From Psychrobacillus sp. FSL K6-2836 (lineage in GTDB: Bacteria > Bacillota > Bacilli > Bacillales_A > Planococcaceae): DNA of 64,000 bases. Under the pieces are notes generated by a model. That model was not told the DNA's origin, made no database searches, and saw only the letters and a list, made by a program, of their open reading frames with translations. Location: the NCBI RefSeq assembly GCF_038003085.1, contig NZ_JBBOOM010000001.1, forward strand, positions 930,001 to 994,000. Direction: 5' to 3'. The position numbers were made by a program, and so were the translations under genes. This document shows positions 1 through 8,020 of the stretch, piece after piece. Numbering within the stretch: position 1 is the stretch's first letter; each line of letters starts with the position of its first letter.

Positions 1-216
1 AATATTATTTGCAAATGATGTCATAAGAATTTTATCTTCGAAAAGTTCTTTGAAATATCTAAATCCTATAAATTCTTTAGTTTGAGAAAAAACACTAAAA
101 TCAAAAAAACTGTTAAAAAAGTTTTGAACTATTGGGATATATACAAATACGCCCAAAAAAAGTAGGGTAGGAAGTAAAAAAAGCATAGGAACTAGTTTTA
201 TTCTTTTAAGAATCAT
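1..216 (-). CDS. frlN: Sugar ABC transporter permease, FrlN-like (5' part only)
   Basis: Only the first 72 codons are inside the window; the gene continues past base 1. The peptide begins MILKRIKLVPMLFLLPTLLF and reads as a basic N-terminus followed by one strong membrane segment (about residues 9-30) and an extracellular stretch typical of MalF-type permeases. A strong ribosome site (AAGGAAGG) precedes the ATG. It follows a solute-binding lipoprotein gene and an FrlB-type deglycase gene in the same direction, the order of frlB-frlO-frlN in B. subtilis. Expected role: one of two membrane subunits importing fructoselysine or a related glycated amino acid. The family is clear; the exact substrate is inferred from the neighbours. 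Confidence 0.75.
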   Translation of the reverse strand, partial: MILKRIKLVPMLFLLPTLLFLGVFVYIPIVQNFFNSFFDFSVFSQTKEFIGFRYFKELFEDKILMTSFANNI

Positions 217-243
217 ACAAGCAACCTTCCTTCTTTTTAATAA

Positions 244-270
244 GCCCTAATATTCCATGAACATTAGGGC
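244..270 (-). terminator. Intercistronic hairpin between frlO and frlN
   Basis: GCCCTAAT and ATTAGGGC form an 8-bp perfect stem with an 11-nt loop just after the binding-protein stop codon. No long T-run follows on the minus strand, so this is more likely a leaky terminator or RNA-stabilising hairpin that keeps binding protein in excess of permease, as is common in such operons (inference). Confidence 0.45.
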
Positions 271-289
271 CTAAAATTAATAATAAATG

Positions 290-1579
290 TTATTGAAGCT
301 TCTGAACTGCTTGTTGAACCTCTTTTAAAATCTCTGCAGGAGTAATTTGTTTCGTAGCTAAACTTTGACCTCCACGCATAAATATATCTGCCACATTAAT
401 ATCAACAGCATTATCAAACCAAACTGCAGTAGATGAAGAATCTAGTAAGATATCATATGCTTCTAAACTAGTTGGATTTGCGTTTTCTTCAGTTATTCCC
501 CCTTTAATCGCATTTAATTGACCATCTGCTTTTGTGAATTCCATAGCAGTTTCAGGTGAAGTTAGAAATTTCAAGAATTCCACAGCTTCTGGTGGAGCAT
601 TTTTACTGAGCATCCAGCCTTCTGGCGCACCTGTTAATGCAGTTTGATCTCCTTTACCTCCATCAATTGATGGGAAGTTAAAGAAACCAATATTTACATC
701 ACCAATATCCTGTACCATTTTAACTTCAGCAAATTGCATATAAAGAATCGGCACCTCTCCTGCGGCAAACATGTTTCTGGCTGCTTCATGATCGATTGCG
801 GTTGAAACTTCGCCCATGTAAGAAGTAAGTTCTTGGAAAATTTCTAATCCCTTAATGTAACCTTCATCAGTAAATTTAGCAGTCGGAGTAGTATAATCCT
901 GTGCAAGAATTTCTGGATCTACTATACGTTGGAAAATAGTACCAAGATAGTGAGAGATCGCCCAAGTATTCGTAAGCCCCTCCACTAAAGGTGTTTCATA
1001 ACCAGCTTTTTGTAAAGAATCAAGAGCATCAATTAAGTCATCATAAGTTTTAGGAACCTGAATATTATTTTCCTCAAAAATAGACTTATTATAGAAAAAG
1101 GCTTTACCATCAACCGTGAACGGAACTCCATAAGTTGCATCATTAAAAGTGAATCCATCAAATTGTGATTCCATAATATTGGAAGACCATGCCGTATCTT
1201 CACTTATAACATCATTCAAAGACATGATACGATCGGAGCTGACAAGGTTCTCAGCAAAACTATGAGACCAAGAAGAAAAGATATCTGGTAGACCATCATT
1301 TGAAACCAATACGCGTATCTTCTCTTTATATGAATCGTTTAAAACTGAGTCAACATTTATCTTTACATTAGGATGCGCTTCTTGGAATTCAGCAATTTTT
1401 TGATCATAAAATGATTTTCTTGGTTCATTTGGCCAACGATGAAAAAAGTCAATTTCAACTACATCTTTATTATTCACACTAGCATTAGCAGGAGTAGTAG
1501 CCCCTTTATCAGAACTACAAGCAGTTAAAACTAATGTAACAAGTACTAATAAAGTTAAAAGACTAAGAATTTTCTTCAA
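290..1579 (-). CDS. frlO: Solute-binding lipoprotein of a fructoselysine-type ABC transporter
   Basis: A 429-residue extracellular solute-binding protein of the sugar (MalE/UgpB-like) class. The N-terminus is a lipoprotein signal with a hydrophobic stretch ending in LVLTAC, so Cys21 should be lipidated. The body has features of the family, including FFHRWPNEPR near residue 45 and a GVPFTVDGKAFFYNKSIF segment near residue 150. It lies 63 bp after the frlB-like gene and before the permease gene. A good ribosome site (GGGAGAGGAG) precedes the ATG. Role: captures a sugar or glycated amino acid outside the membrane and delivers it to the permease. The specific substrate follows from linkage to FrlB and was not tested. 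Confidence 0.8.
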   Translation of the reverse strand: MKKILSLLTLLVLVTLVLTACSSDKGATTPANASVNNKDVVEIDFFHRWPNEPRKSFYDQKIAEFQEAHPNVKINVDSVLNDSYKEKIRVLVSNDGLPDIFSSWSHSFAENLVSSDRIMSLNDVISEDTAWSSNIMESQFDGFTFNDATYGVPFTVDGKAFFYNKSIFEENNIQVPKTYDDLIDALDSLQKAGYETPLVEGLTNTWAISHYLGTIFQRIVDPEILAQDYTTPTAKFTDEGYIKGLEIFQELTSYMGEVSTAIDHEAARNMFAAGEVPILYMQFAEVKMVQDIGDVNIGFFNFPSIDGGKGDQTALTGAPEGWMLSKNAPPEAVEFLKFLTSPETAMEFTKADGQLNAIKGGITEENANPTSLEAYDILLDSSSTAVWFDNAVDINVADIFMRGGQSLATKQITPAEILKEVQQAVQKLQ

Positions 1580-1642
1580 TATAAAACTCCTCTCCCTTCG
1601 TTAAATAGATCCATAATTTTAAAGCTAAGATTAGTTAATAGA

Positions 1643-2683
1643 TTAGTATTCCATTTTCCACATATATCGACGTACAGACAAAGGATGACCTGTATGTTCA
1701 GCAAGTCCATCAGCGTAAACACGTAATACAGCTCCAGTTAGTGCAGGACCAAAATATTCTTTCAAATCTTCATCGATTCCCTCGTAGTTTAAAGTTTCAA
1801 TATCTACTACTTCTACTTTATCACTAAACTTTCTCACGAAGTCCAAAGCTCTTTGGTCAAGTGGTCGACTAGGTCCATCCCCTAATATCACTAGGAAAGG
1901 AACGTCGTAGTCTGTTATCTCAAATGGTCCATGGAAGAATTCTCCTGAATGAATAGCATTAGAATGTATCCATAGCATTTCCATCAACAAACAACTTGTG
2001 AAAGAATAAGCATGATGAATATAAGCACCACTAGCCATCGTATAAATTATGTTTTCTCTCTTATATTTTTTTCCAAATTCATCCCCAGCTATAGAGAATA
2101 ATTTAATATTTTTAGCCAACAATTCATCTAAATTAGATAACTGATTTAAAACACGAGAATATTTTTCATTAGGAGAGAGCACTTGTAATAATTCAAAAAT
2201 GAATGTATAAAACATTCCAACTTCACAATCAATTGCGTTTGAATCATCTTTATAATTATAATGCATTGTATATTCTGCTTCTTTACATAAAGGTGAATCT
2301 ACAAGCAACGAAATTGCGACTGTTAATGCACCTTTACCTCTTGCAAAACTTGCTGCCTCAACAGTTTCAGGTGTATTACCAGAATGAGATCGAACTACTA
2401 CAAGACTATTTTCATTAAGTCCTTTGGGATTCCGATGAATAAATTCATTTGAAGTAAAAACATAACTAGGCACATTTGTTTCTTTACTAATAAAATACTC
2501 CCCAAATGAAAGCGAAGCCATTGAGCCACCACATGCTACAAAGAAAATATTTTGAATATTCCTTTCTTTAACAGCCGAAATTATTTTTTTTATTTGACTA
2601 GAGTGCTCTCCACTCATTTCTACTTTCTTTCCTTCACCTACCTTATTCAAATTCTCATCCAATGTAAGTTGCTCTTGCGTCAT
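1643..2683 (-). CDS. frlB: Fructoselysine-6-phosphate deglycase-like SIS protein
   Basis: A 346-residue protein with two SIS (sugar isomerase) domains, related to the isomerase half of glucosamine-6-phosphate synthase. Visible motifs are FFVACGGSMAS (about residue 47), VVRSHSGNTPETVEAA (about 96) and HSGEFFHGPFEI (about 245). The C-terminus RRYMWKMEY closely matches what I recall of B. subtilis FrlB (RRYMWKVEY). FrlB splits fructoselysine-6-phosphate into glucose-6-phosphate and lysine; glucoselysine-6-phosphate (GfrF) is the main alternative substrate. It is the first gene of the operon, preceded by AACGGAGGTG, a consensus promoter and a palindromic operator. No kinase (FrlD) is visible; it would lie beyond base 1. 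Confidence 0.8.
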   Translation of the reverse strand: MTQEQLTLDENLNKVGEGKKVEMSGEHSSQIKKIISAVKERNIQNIFFVACGGSMASLSFGEYFISKETNVPSYVFTSNEFIHRNPKGLNENSLVVVRSHSGNTPETVEAASFARGKGALTVAISLLVDSPLCKEAEYTMHYNYKDDSNAIDCEVGMFYTFIFELLQVLSPNEKYSRVLNQLSNLDELLAKNIKLFSIAGDEFGKKYKRENIIYTMASGAYIHHAYSFTSCLLMEMLWIHSNAIHSGEFFHGPFEITDYDVPFLVILGDGPSRPLDQRALDFVRKFSDKVEVVDIETLNYEGIDEDLKEYFGPALTGAVLRVYADGLAEHTGHPLSVRRYMWKMEY

Positions 2684-2702
2684 ACAAACACCTCCGTTTT
2701 TT

Positions 2703-2724
2703 TATAACGTCATATGACGTTATA
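2703..2724. promoter_or_regulatory. 22-bp perfect palindrome, probable GntR-type operator of the frl operon
   Basis: The half-site TATAACGTCAT is followed by its exact complement, a 22-bp perfect palindrome with no spacer. It lies between the -10 box and the frlB start codon, where a bound repressor would block transcription. GntR/HutC-family regulators such as FrlR typically use palindromes of this size; which protein binds here is inferred. Confidence 0.65.
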
Positions 2725-2733
2725 TTAATTATT

Positions 2734-2763
2734 ATAATAATTTAAAATATTTAGAAAAGTCAA
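2734..2763 (-). promoter_or_regulatory. Sigma-A promoter of the frl operon
   Basis: On the minus strand, TTGACT (2758-2763) is followed after 18 bp by TATTAT (2734-2739), with an overlapping TATAAT a few bases on. The surrounding DNA is extremely AT-rich. The palindromic operator follows immediately. Confidence 0.6.
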
Positions 2764-2800
2764 GATATTTTTTAAAAATTAATTTTGCTTAACTTTTTAT

Positions 2801-2850
2801 ACAAAAAGAGCCTTACTACACTCGAAAATGTAGTAAGGCTCTATTATTTT
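2801..2850. terminator. Rho-independent terminator-like hairpin
   Basis: A 14-bp perfect stem (2807-2820 with 2829-2842, core AGAGCCTTACTACA) with an 8-nt loop. On the minus strand it is followed by CTTTTTGT and on the plus strand by ATTATTTT, so it could act in both directions. It isolates the frl promoter from transcription arriving from the repeat-filled gap upstream. Confidence 0.65.
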
Positions 2851-3027
2851 AATAAAAACGACTAACAATAGAATGCTAAACAGCATGAATACTTGGTTTG
2901 TATCACTCTAAATATATATTCTCTCTTCAATTATTTGAATATCAACATTTCTAGTATTCTTATCTAATAAGAAAAACTTTGAAAAAAATGCCCAGTGCAT
3001 TAAGAAAAGGAACCTAGAAACTCCGGC

Positions 3028-3110
3028 GATTTCCGTTACGGCGAACGCTATTCGCGCAGCATGGCTTCAATCTTCTCGTTACTACGTTCCTAAGCGCAAT
3101 CCGCTCATGT
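3028..3110 (-). repeat. E-family dispersed repeat, partial, minus orientation
   Basis: A degraded copy of the E repeat described at 22985-23170. Recognisable parts in reverse orientation are GATTTCCGTT at one end and GGCTTCAATCTTCTCGTTAC inside. The stretch 2851-3290 holds no convincing gene. Confidence 0.6.
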
Positions 3111-3290
3111 GTTATTTTAAGCATAAATCGACGCCGAAGCTAATGTAAACTAGTCTGTTTGGTAACACAGATTACATGTCGATATTATCCTTAGATTTAC
3201 TTTGAATAATCTAATCACCTTGGCGATAAGCTATGCTAAATTTTTTTAATTTGTTACTACTCACATAATTAGTTGTAGTGAAAGGCGGCG

Positions 3291-3398
3291 ACTCCAGCGA
3301 GATGAGTGACGCTGATAAACATCACAACGAACGCGTTAGCGGCGGTGATGGCTTATCGCTCACCTCGCGGAACGCGTCCGCCTGAAACGGAAATTACC
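3291..3398 (+). repeat. E-family dispersed repeat with variable internal hairpin
   Basis: Begins AGGCGGCGACTCCAGCG and ends GCGTCCGCCTGAAACGGAAA, the two conserved ends of the E repeat. The middle is private to this copy: GATAAACATCAC pairs imperfectly with GTGATGGCTTATC. Flanking sequence on the left (CTATGCTAAAT) is shared with the copy at 26141-26262, so the homologous unit is longer than the core given here. Confidence 0.7.
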
Positions 3399-3460
3399 AG
3401 TATTACTCATTCTTGAAAGTCCCATGAACCCAGTAGTGCTCAACCTAAATATTTATATAC

Positions 3461-3502
3461 TTTCTAAAAAAAAAGTCGAACCTATTATGGATTCGACTTT
3501 TT
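3461..3502 (-). terminator. Terminator of yitW
   Basis: An 11-bp stem (3470-3480 with 3492-3502, AAAAAGTCGAA and complement) with an 11-nt loop. On the minus strand it is followed by nine T residues. Confidence 0.8.
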
Positions 3503-3521
3503 ATTCTTACATATATTGCTA

Positions 3522-3842
3522 TTATCTTACACCAAGTGCTATTTTAGCATAGCGGGACATATTATCTTTTGACCATGGTGGATTAAAGACAATATTTACA
3601 TCTGTATCTTTTACTTCCGGTAGTTCACCAAGTGCTGTTTTTACTTGATCGACAATTTGTGGACCCATCGGGCAACCCATTGATGTTAATGTCATCGTAA
3701 CTTTTGCGATATCTTCATCTGCCAATTGTACATCATATACTAAACCTAAATTGACAATATCAATGCCTAGTTCAGGGTCGATAACGTTCTCAAGAGCGGC
3801 CATCATACTGTCCTTCATATCTTGTTCTGCATCTTGACTCAT
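3522..3842 (-). CDS. yitW: MIP18/DUF59-family iron-sulfur assembly protein (YitW-like)
   Basis: A 106-residue protein of the DUF59 (SufT/PaaD/MIP18) family, which helps deliver or assemble iron-sulfur clusters. Visible features are DPELGIDIVNLGLVYDV (residues 22-38) and the conserved TSMGCPMG with Cys57, followed by NPPW near residue 87. The start is set at the ATG preceded by GAGGAGG eight bases upstream; the frame stays open 19 codons further up but without a ribosome site. Next to yitV it reproduces the B. subtilis yitV-yitW pair. The biochemical role rests on the family. Confidence 0.85.
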   Translation of the reverse strand: MSQDAEQDMKDSMMAALENVIDPELGIDIVNLGLVYDVQLADEDIAKVTMTLTSMGCPMGPQIVDQVKTALGELPEVKDTDVNIVFNPPWSKDNMSRYAKIALGVR

Positions 3843-3949
3843 TTTGAAAACCTCCTCTATTTTGTCCCGGTTTAACAGGCTGTAATAACACCCACTCAAC
3901 TTTTAAAGTAAAAATCAAGGGAAATAGGTAGGGATGAACAGCCTGTAAA

Positions 3950-4071
3950 TCCCCGATTAGTTTGGACCAACAAGATGTTGGTCACTCAGGCATTGCCGCA
4001 CAATGCGGCGTATTTGCCTGAGTTCCTTTTTCCATCAGTGAGGATGAAAAAAATCCCCGCTGATGGAAGTT
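3950..4071 (+). repeat. G-family structured repeat, copy 1 (downstream of yitV)
   Basis: Contains GACCAACAAGATGTTGGTC (3965-3983, hairpin), then ACTCAGGCA pairing with TGCCTGAGT, which encloses GCCGCA-caa-TGCGGC, then TCCATCAG (4031-4038) pairing with CTGATGGA (4060-4067). A second copy lies at 4925-5045 on the other side of yitV. The inner stems differ in sequence between copies but still pair. Confidence 0.7.
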
Positions 4072-4106
4072 TCACTTTATATCTCAATCATAACAAACTC
4101 ATCCGT

Positions 4107-4865
4107 TTATGCCAAACTGTTTGCAAGCCACTTCATAGAAGCAAGCAATCCTTTTCGTGATACTGCGTGTCCTGCCGATTTTTCATTCATCAGTACTATA
4201 TTCTGTTTATTATATTGTTTTCTAAGAGAAGCGATAAATTGGGCAGTTGGTTCATATGGTACTACAGGATCCTTTTCTCCATGCCAGAAAAACAATGGTG
4301 TTTCAATAAGGTTGTCCGGGTGGTTTGATGCGTCAAAAGTAGATAGGGTGTCGAACATATTTTTTCTCTCGTCTGCATTTAATGGGACTTTAAATCCTTT
4401 TTGCTCTACGGAAGCAATTTGTGCTTTCGCAAGCTTTACATAACCAGGTGTTCCCATCATAATGGCAGCAGCATCAAACCAAGGATATGCCGTTAAACAA
4501 CCTAAAGTAGTAATCCCACCCATAGACGTTCCACCTATACCAATTTTTTGACCGTTTAAATAGCCGCGTTTTTCTAATTCATGTTGAATAAGACCAACTT
4601 CTTCAATGGAAGTTAAAACAATTTCCCAAAAGCGTAAACTTATTTCCACTTCATCTAATTTTTCATCTCGTTCTCCATGTAAATGTGCATCTGGTAAAAT
4701 GACGCGGCATCCTTGTTGAACAAGCTGATATGCGTAATGTAGGTTATGTTCTTTCGCACTTTCAAATCCGTGTAAAAAGATGACAATTGGAGCATCCTCT
4801 TTTATTTCTTCTTTATAAATATGTAATAACGGAATGCTTCCCCATGCTTCATTAGTGACTATCAT
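4107..4865 (-). CDS. yitV: Alpha/beta-hydrolase, YitV-like
   Basis: A 252-residue cytoplasmic alpha/beta-hydrolase. The catalytic triad is visible: Ser114 in the nucleophile elbow GGTSMGG, Asp199 in WHGEKDPVVP and His233 in SAGHAVS. The oxyanion-hole HGF motif is at residues 32-34. There is no signal peptide or membrane segment. The substrate of this YitV-type family is unknown to me. The gene is flanked on both sides by direct copies of the G repeat. The start ATG has AAGGCGGGATATCA upstream. The hydrolase fold is certain; any specific activity is not. Confidence 0.85.
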   Translation of the reverse strand: MIVTNEAWGSIPLLHIYKEEIKEDAPIVIFLHGFESAKEHNLHYAYQLVQQGCRVILPDAHLHGERDEKLDEVEISLRFWEIVLTSIEEVGLIQHELEKRGYLNGQKIGIGGTSMGGITTLGCLTAYPWFDAAAIMMGTPGYVKLAKAQIASVEQKGFKVPLNADERKNMFDTLSTFDASNHPDNLIETPLFFWHGEKDPVVPYEPTAQFIASLRKQYNKQNIVLMNEKSAGHAVSRKGLLASMKWLANSLA

Positions 4866-4924
4866 TGATATCCCGCCTTTCTTCTATTATTATTCTACCA
4901 AAGTAATTTCACGAGCACAAAGAG

Positions 4925-5045
4925 ACTGATTTCCCCCGCATTAACGGACCAACAGGATGTTGGTCACTCAGGCTGCTGCAGGACGGCAGCGTTATTTGGC
5001 TGAGTTCTATTTTCTACCGATGGGGGCAAGATAACCCCACTGTTT
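4925..5045 (+). repeat. G-family structured repeat, copy 2 (upstream of yitV)
   Basis: GACCAACAGGATGTTGGTC (4947-4965) forms hairpin 1. ACTCAG pairs with CTGAGT and encloses GCTGC-tgcaggacg-GCAGC. An outer stem can form between CCCCCGCAT and GATGGGGG. Compared with copy 1 at 3950-4071, the inner stem sequence has changed but pairing is kept. Confidence 0.7.
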
Positions 5046-5052
5046 TTTCATT

Positions 5053-5081
5053 TTGACGTTACTCATTGAAAACGATACACT
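5053..5081 (+). promoter_or_regulatory. Sigma-A promoter of yitU-yitS
   Basis: TTGACG (5053-5058) and TACACT (5076-5081) are separated by exactly 17 bp. The start codon of the HAD gene is 29 bases downstream, behind an AGAAGGGAG ribosome site. Confidence 0.6.
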
Positions 5082-5109
5082 TTAAAGTAAGATAGAAGGG
5101 AGTTTTTTT

Positions 5110-5922
5110 ATGAAACCGCATTTAATCGTGTTAGATTTAGATGGGACTTTATTGACCGATGAAAAAGTAATTTCAGCAAAAACTAAAAACATACTTCAAC
5201 AGGCAAAAAATGAGGGACATGAAGTTATGATTGCCACTGGTAGACCATATAGATCCAGTGAAATGTATTATAAAGAGCTTGGTTTAAGTACACCAATTGT
5301 AAACTTTAATGGAGCATTTGTTCATCATCCTAGAAATTCTTCATGGAAAACTTTACATACTCCGATTGATTTAAAAGTTGTAAAACAAGTAGTAGAGGCT
5401 GTTGAAAGTTACTCCATCAAAAATATGCTAGCTGAGGTACTTGATGATGTGTATTTACATTATCACGATGAAAAAATACTTTCTGCATTTTCATTAGGAA
5501 ATCCACAGGTTACAACTGGAGACTTAAAGTCTCTTTTGAAAACTGACCCTACTAGTTTACTAATCCATGCCGAAGAAGATTCAGTCGATTTAGTTCGTCA
5601 GCATTTAAGAGATGTACACGCAGAAGTAATTGATCATCGTCGTTGGGGTGCCCCATGGGATGTCATTGAGATTGTAAAGCATGGTTTAAATAAAGCCGTT
5701 GGATTATCACATGTATCCGAGTTTTTGAATATTCCACAGGAACGTATTATTGCATTTGGTGATGAAGATAATGATTTAGAAATGATCGATTATGCTGGTG
5801 TTGGGGTAGCGATGGGAAATGCTATAAGTCCTCTTCAAACTATTGCCAACGAAGTTACTTTATCAAATAACGAAGATGGTATTGCAGAATTCTTAATAGA
5901 AAGATTAAACTTAACTAAATAA
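5110..5922 (+). CDS. yitU: Cof-type HAD phosphatase, YitU-like
   Basis: A 270-residue haloacid-dehalogenase hydrolase of the Cof subfamily (type IIB cap). Motif I is DLDGTLLTDE (Asp9 and Asp11), motif II is the MIATGR segment, and motif IV is FGDEDNDLEM near residue 217. These enzymes dephosphorylate sugar phosphates or related small metabolites in the cytoplasm, with Asp9 as nucleophile and Mg2+ as cofactor; B. subtilis YitU acts on the flavin precursor ARPP, but that specificity cannot be read here. It forms a two-gene operon with the DegV gene 22 bp downstream. Confidence 0.85.
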   Translation: MKPHLIVLDLDGTLLTDEKVISAKTKNILQQAKNEGHEVMIATGRPYRSSEMYYKELGLSTPIVNFNGAFVHHPRNSSWKTLHTPIDLKVVKQVVEAVESYSIKNMLAEVLDDVYLHYHDEKILSAFSLGNPQVTTGDLKSLLKTDPTSLLIHAEEDSVDLVRQHLRDVHAEVIDHRRWGAPWDVIEIVKHGLNKAVGLSHVSEFLNIPQERIIAFGDEDNDLEMIDYAGVGVAMGNAISPLQTIANEVTLSNNEDGIAEFLIERLNLTK

Positions 5923-5944
5923 TAGAGATACAGGAGGATGGGAA

Positions 5945-6796
5945 ATGAGAATATTTGCTGACAGTGCAACAGATTTACCTAAAGCTTTTTTTGAAGATAA
6001 CAATGTTCTTTTAGCGCCACTTAGAGTTCATATTGATGAGGATGAATATGAGGACATTATCGGTATTGATTCTTCTGAAGTTTACGCAGCAATCCGTGCA
6101 GGTAAGCATCCAAAAACTTCACAAGTTTCACCAGAGTTATTTTTACGCTTGTTTGAGGATCTTGCAAAATCTGGTGAAGAAGGATTATATATCGCATTTT
6201 CATCAGCTCTTTCTGGAACCTACAGCACGGCTATGATGATGCGTGAGCAATTATTAGAAACGTACCCAGATCTGAAATTAACAATCATCGATTCACAATG
6301 TGCATCACTCGGATATGGTTTAGTATTAAAAGAAGCAGTTAAATTACGTGATGCAGGAATGGACAATGCTCAAATTATTGAAAAAGTACGTTTTCATGCA
6401 GAGCATATGGAGCATTTATTCACCGTAGAAGATTTAGATTACCTAGCACGCGGTGGGAGAGTTTCTAAAGCAAGTGCATTTGTTGGTGGATTACTTAATA
6501 TTAAGCCACTTCTTCATGTGGAGGATGGCAAGCTAGTCCCTCTAGAAAAAATTCGCGGACGCAAAAAAGTTTTGAAGCGAATGATTGATATGATGGACGA
6601 ACGTGGTGATTCGATTAGTGAGCAGTCCATCGCCCTTTGCCATAGTGATGATGAACCAACAGCTCTAGATTTAAAACAAATGATTGAGGAAAGATTTCAT
6701 CCGAAGAGTATTGAAATACACTCCATTGGCTCTACTGTCGGAGCACATGTCGGTCCCGGAACAATGGGTTTATTCTTTTTAAATAAATTGTCATAA
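5945..6796 (+). CDS. yitS: DegV-family fatty-acid-binding protein, YitS-like
   Basis: A 283-residue DegV protein. The N-terminus MRIFADSATDLP is the family signature, followed by TSQVSPELF near residue 59 and SALSGTYSTAM near residue 89. DegV proteins bind one fatty acid in a pocket between two domains and serve as FakB-type partners of fatty acid kinase. The ATG is preceded by ACAGGAGGATGGGAA. The gene follows yitU closely, and a terminator lies about 100 bases after its stop. Confidence 0.85.
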   Translation: MRIFADSATDLPKAFFEDNNVLLAPLRVHIDEDEYEDIIGIDSSEVYAAIRAGKHPKTSQVSPELFLRLFEDLAKSGEEGLYIAFSSALSGTYSTAMMMREQLLETYPDLKLTIIDSQCASLGYGLVLKEAVKLRDAGMDNAQIIEKVRFHAEHMEHLFTVEDLDYLARGGRVSKASAFVGGLLNIKPLLHVEDGKLVPLEKIRGRKKVLKRMIDMMDERGDSISEQSIALCHSDDEPTALDLKQMIEERFHPKSIEIHSIGSTVGAHVGPGTMGLFFLNKLS

Positions 6797-6798
6797 GA

Positions 6799-6848
6799 AA
6801 TGCGAAAGCGCCTATGTAGCCCCGACTACGCTGGAACTAGACAGATAA
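6799..6848 (-). repeat. Fragment of the repeat found in tandem upstream of secA
   Basis: The stretch ATGCGAAAGCGCCTATGTAG through GCTGGAACTAGACAG matches, in reverse complement, the GCGCTGG/GGCTTACAGGCG part of the tandem repeat at 38540-38793. It lies directly after the yitS stop codon. Confidence 0.55.
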
Positions 6849-6893
6849 TTAATAGAAAAGCATATACTTTCTTAACTCTTAATGATGGAATTT

Positions 6894-6927
6894 GGGTCTA
6901 TATTATATGTAGATCCTCTTTTTTATT
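6894..6927 (+). terminator. Terminator of yitU-yitS
   Basis: A 7-bp stem (GGGTCTA 6894-6900 with TAGATCC 6910-6916, one G-T pair) and 9-nt loop, followed by TCTTTTTTATT. Confidence 0.7.
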
Positions 6928-7008
6928 GGGTGAATACTTTCTCATTGGCTCCACATACTACCATTTACATGGATAATCTCTGTGAAAATGAAAATAAGGA
7001 GTGAAATA

Positions 7009-7518
7009 ATGGGAATCTTAAGTGGAAATCCTAAGGAAGATCCTTTGCATTATGGTGAAGTATTTGCTATTTGGACAAATTTAATAATGAATAACGGGCT
7101 CATAGCTGCATATCAAACCTTTTATAATCATGCTGGTGATGACGAGTTAAAGGGGTTAATTGAAGAGTGCGTTAAATCAATGGAAGAAGAAAATAAACAA
7201 ATTGAGAAAATACTTAAGGTAAATGCCGTTGGGTTACCACCTGCCCCTCCTGCTCGACCGGATGCTCGTCTTGAGGATATTCGAGTTGGGGCACGATTTA
7301 ATGACCCTGAAATCGGCGCAGCATTGGCTAAAGATTCAGCAGCTGGTTTAGTAGCTTGTAGTAAAGTCATGGGTGAAAGTATACGTGAAGATATCGCTAT
7401 GCTCTACGGCCAATTCCATACTGCTAAAGTACAAATTGGCGCCAAAATACTTCGCTTAAACAAAAGTAAGGGCTGGTTAGTACCACCTCCTCTTCATCAT
7501 TTCCCAAGTAAAGGGTAG
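7009..7518 (+). CDS. DUF3231 family protein
   Basis: A 169-residue protein resembling the DUF3231 family of Bacillales, which is predicted to be helical and ferritin-like and is often found in spore formers. It begins MGILSGNPKEDPLHYGEVF and has a Pro/Ala-rich stretch (LPPAPPARPD) near residue 76. The start is placed at this ATG because AAGGAG lies seven bases before it; an upstream in-frame GTG at 6982 would run through that ribosome site. It is monocistronic and followed by an F-type repeat. I do not know its function. Confidence 0.75.
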   Translation: MGILSGNPKEDPLHYGEVFAIWTNLIMNNGLIAAYQTFYNHAGDDELKGLIEECVKSMEEENKQIEKILKVNAVGLPPAPPARPDARLEDIRVGARFNDPEIGAALAKDSAAGLVACSKVMGESIREDIAMLYGQFHTAKVQIGAKILRLNKSKGWLVPPPLHHFPSKG

Positions 7519-7564
7519 GAATATATAAGTTGCTAGTTCTTTATATATTACATTGAGTTCCGAG

Positions 7565-7880
7565 TTGGAATTTTGAAAGGTTTCATTGGAAGTATATTCT
7601 AAGGATAAATTTTTTTACTGTTCCCGTAGTGCTTTACTACACCATTGCCGTGGATATCGAAAGGCGGGTTATGATTTGTCAACCCGCTTCTCTATTTTCA
7701 ATAATCTAGGGACCTATGTTTTTCCTTTGCCCTCCAAAAACTTTACGAAAAAGGTTAGTACCTTTTGGGATAATTAAAGAAGATTTTTCCCTCTCAAAGT
7801 GGAAGCTCGAAAATACAATTCCGATCTTCATTCCTGCTTCTTTATTGGGTAAAGACTATTTACTCATTAAATTTACTTGA
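7565..7880 (+). repeat. Diverged F-family repeat with internal terminator-like hairpin
   Basis: From about 7715 on it aligns with the F repeat at 9815-10085: a GCCCTCC block, a GGTTAGTACC block matching AGGTAAGTGC, then TTTTGGGATAATTAAAGAAG and a matching tail. Within it, GCGGGTT and AACCCGC form a 7-bp stem followed by TTCTCTATTTT, which may serve as terminator of the DUF3231 gene. No gene is evident between 7519 and 8020. Confidence 0.5.
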
Positions 7881-8020
7881 AGAATTACATATTATCTATT
7901 TGCTCTCGTTCATCAGCAGTTATGACAGATGGAATTATCTATAATACTATCTTAAACTACATTACCTCTATCCTCATGTTATTTTCCACAAGTAATCCTA
8001 GATAAAAGTATAGAATAGTT

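Noticed and set aside
3950-4071. Metabolite riboswitch downstream of yitV
   Set aside because: The same structured unit also occurs upstream of yitV and within E composites elsewhere, so it behaves as a dispersed repeat and not as a leader of one gene.
7586-7777. Plus-strand ORF of 63 codons after the DUF3231 gene
   Set aside because: It overlaps a diverged F repeat with internal hairpin; no ribosome site or recognisable sequence.
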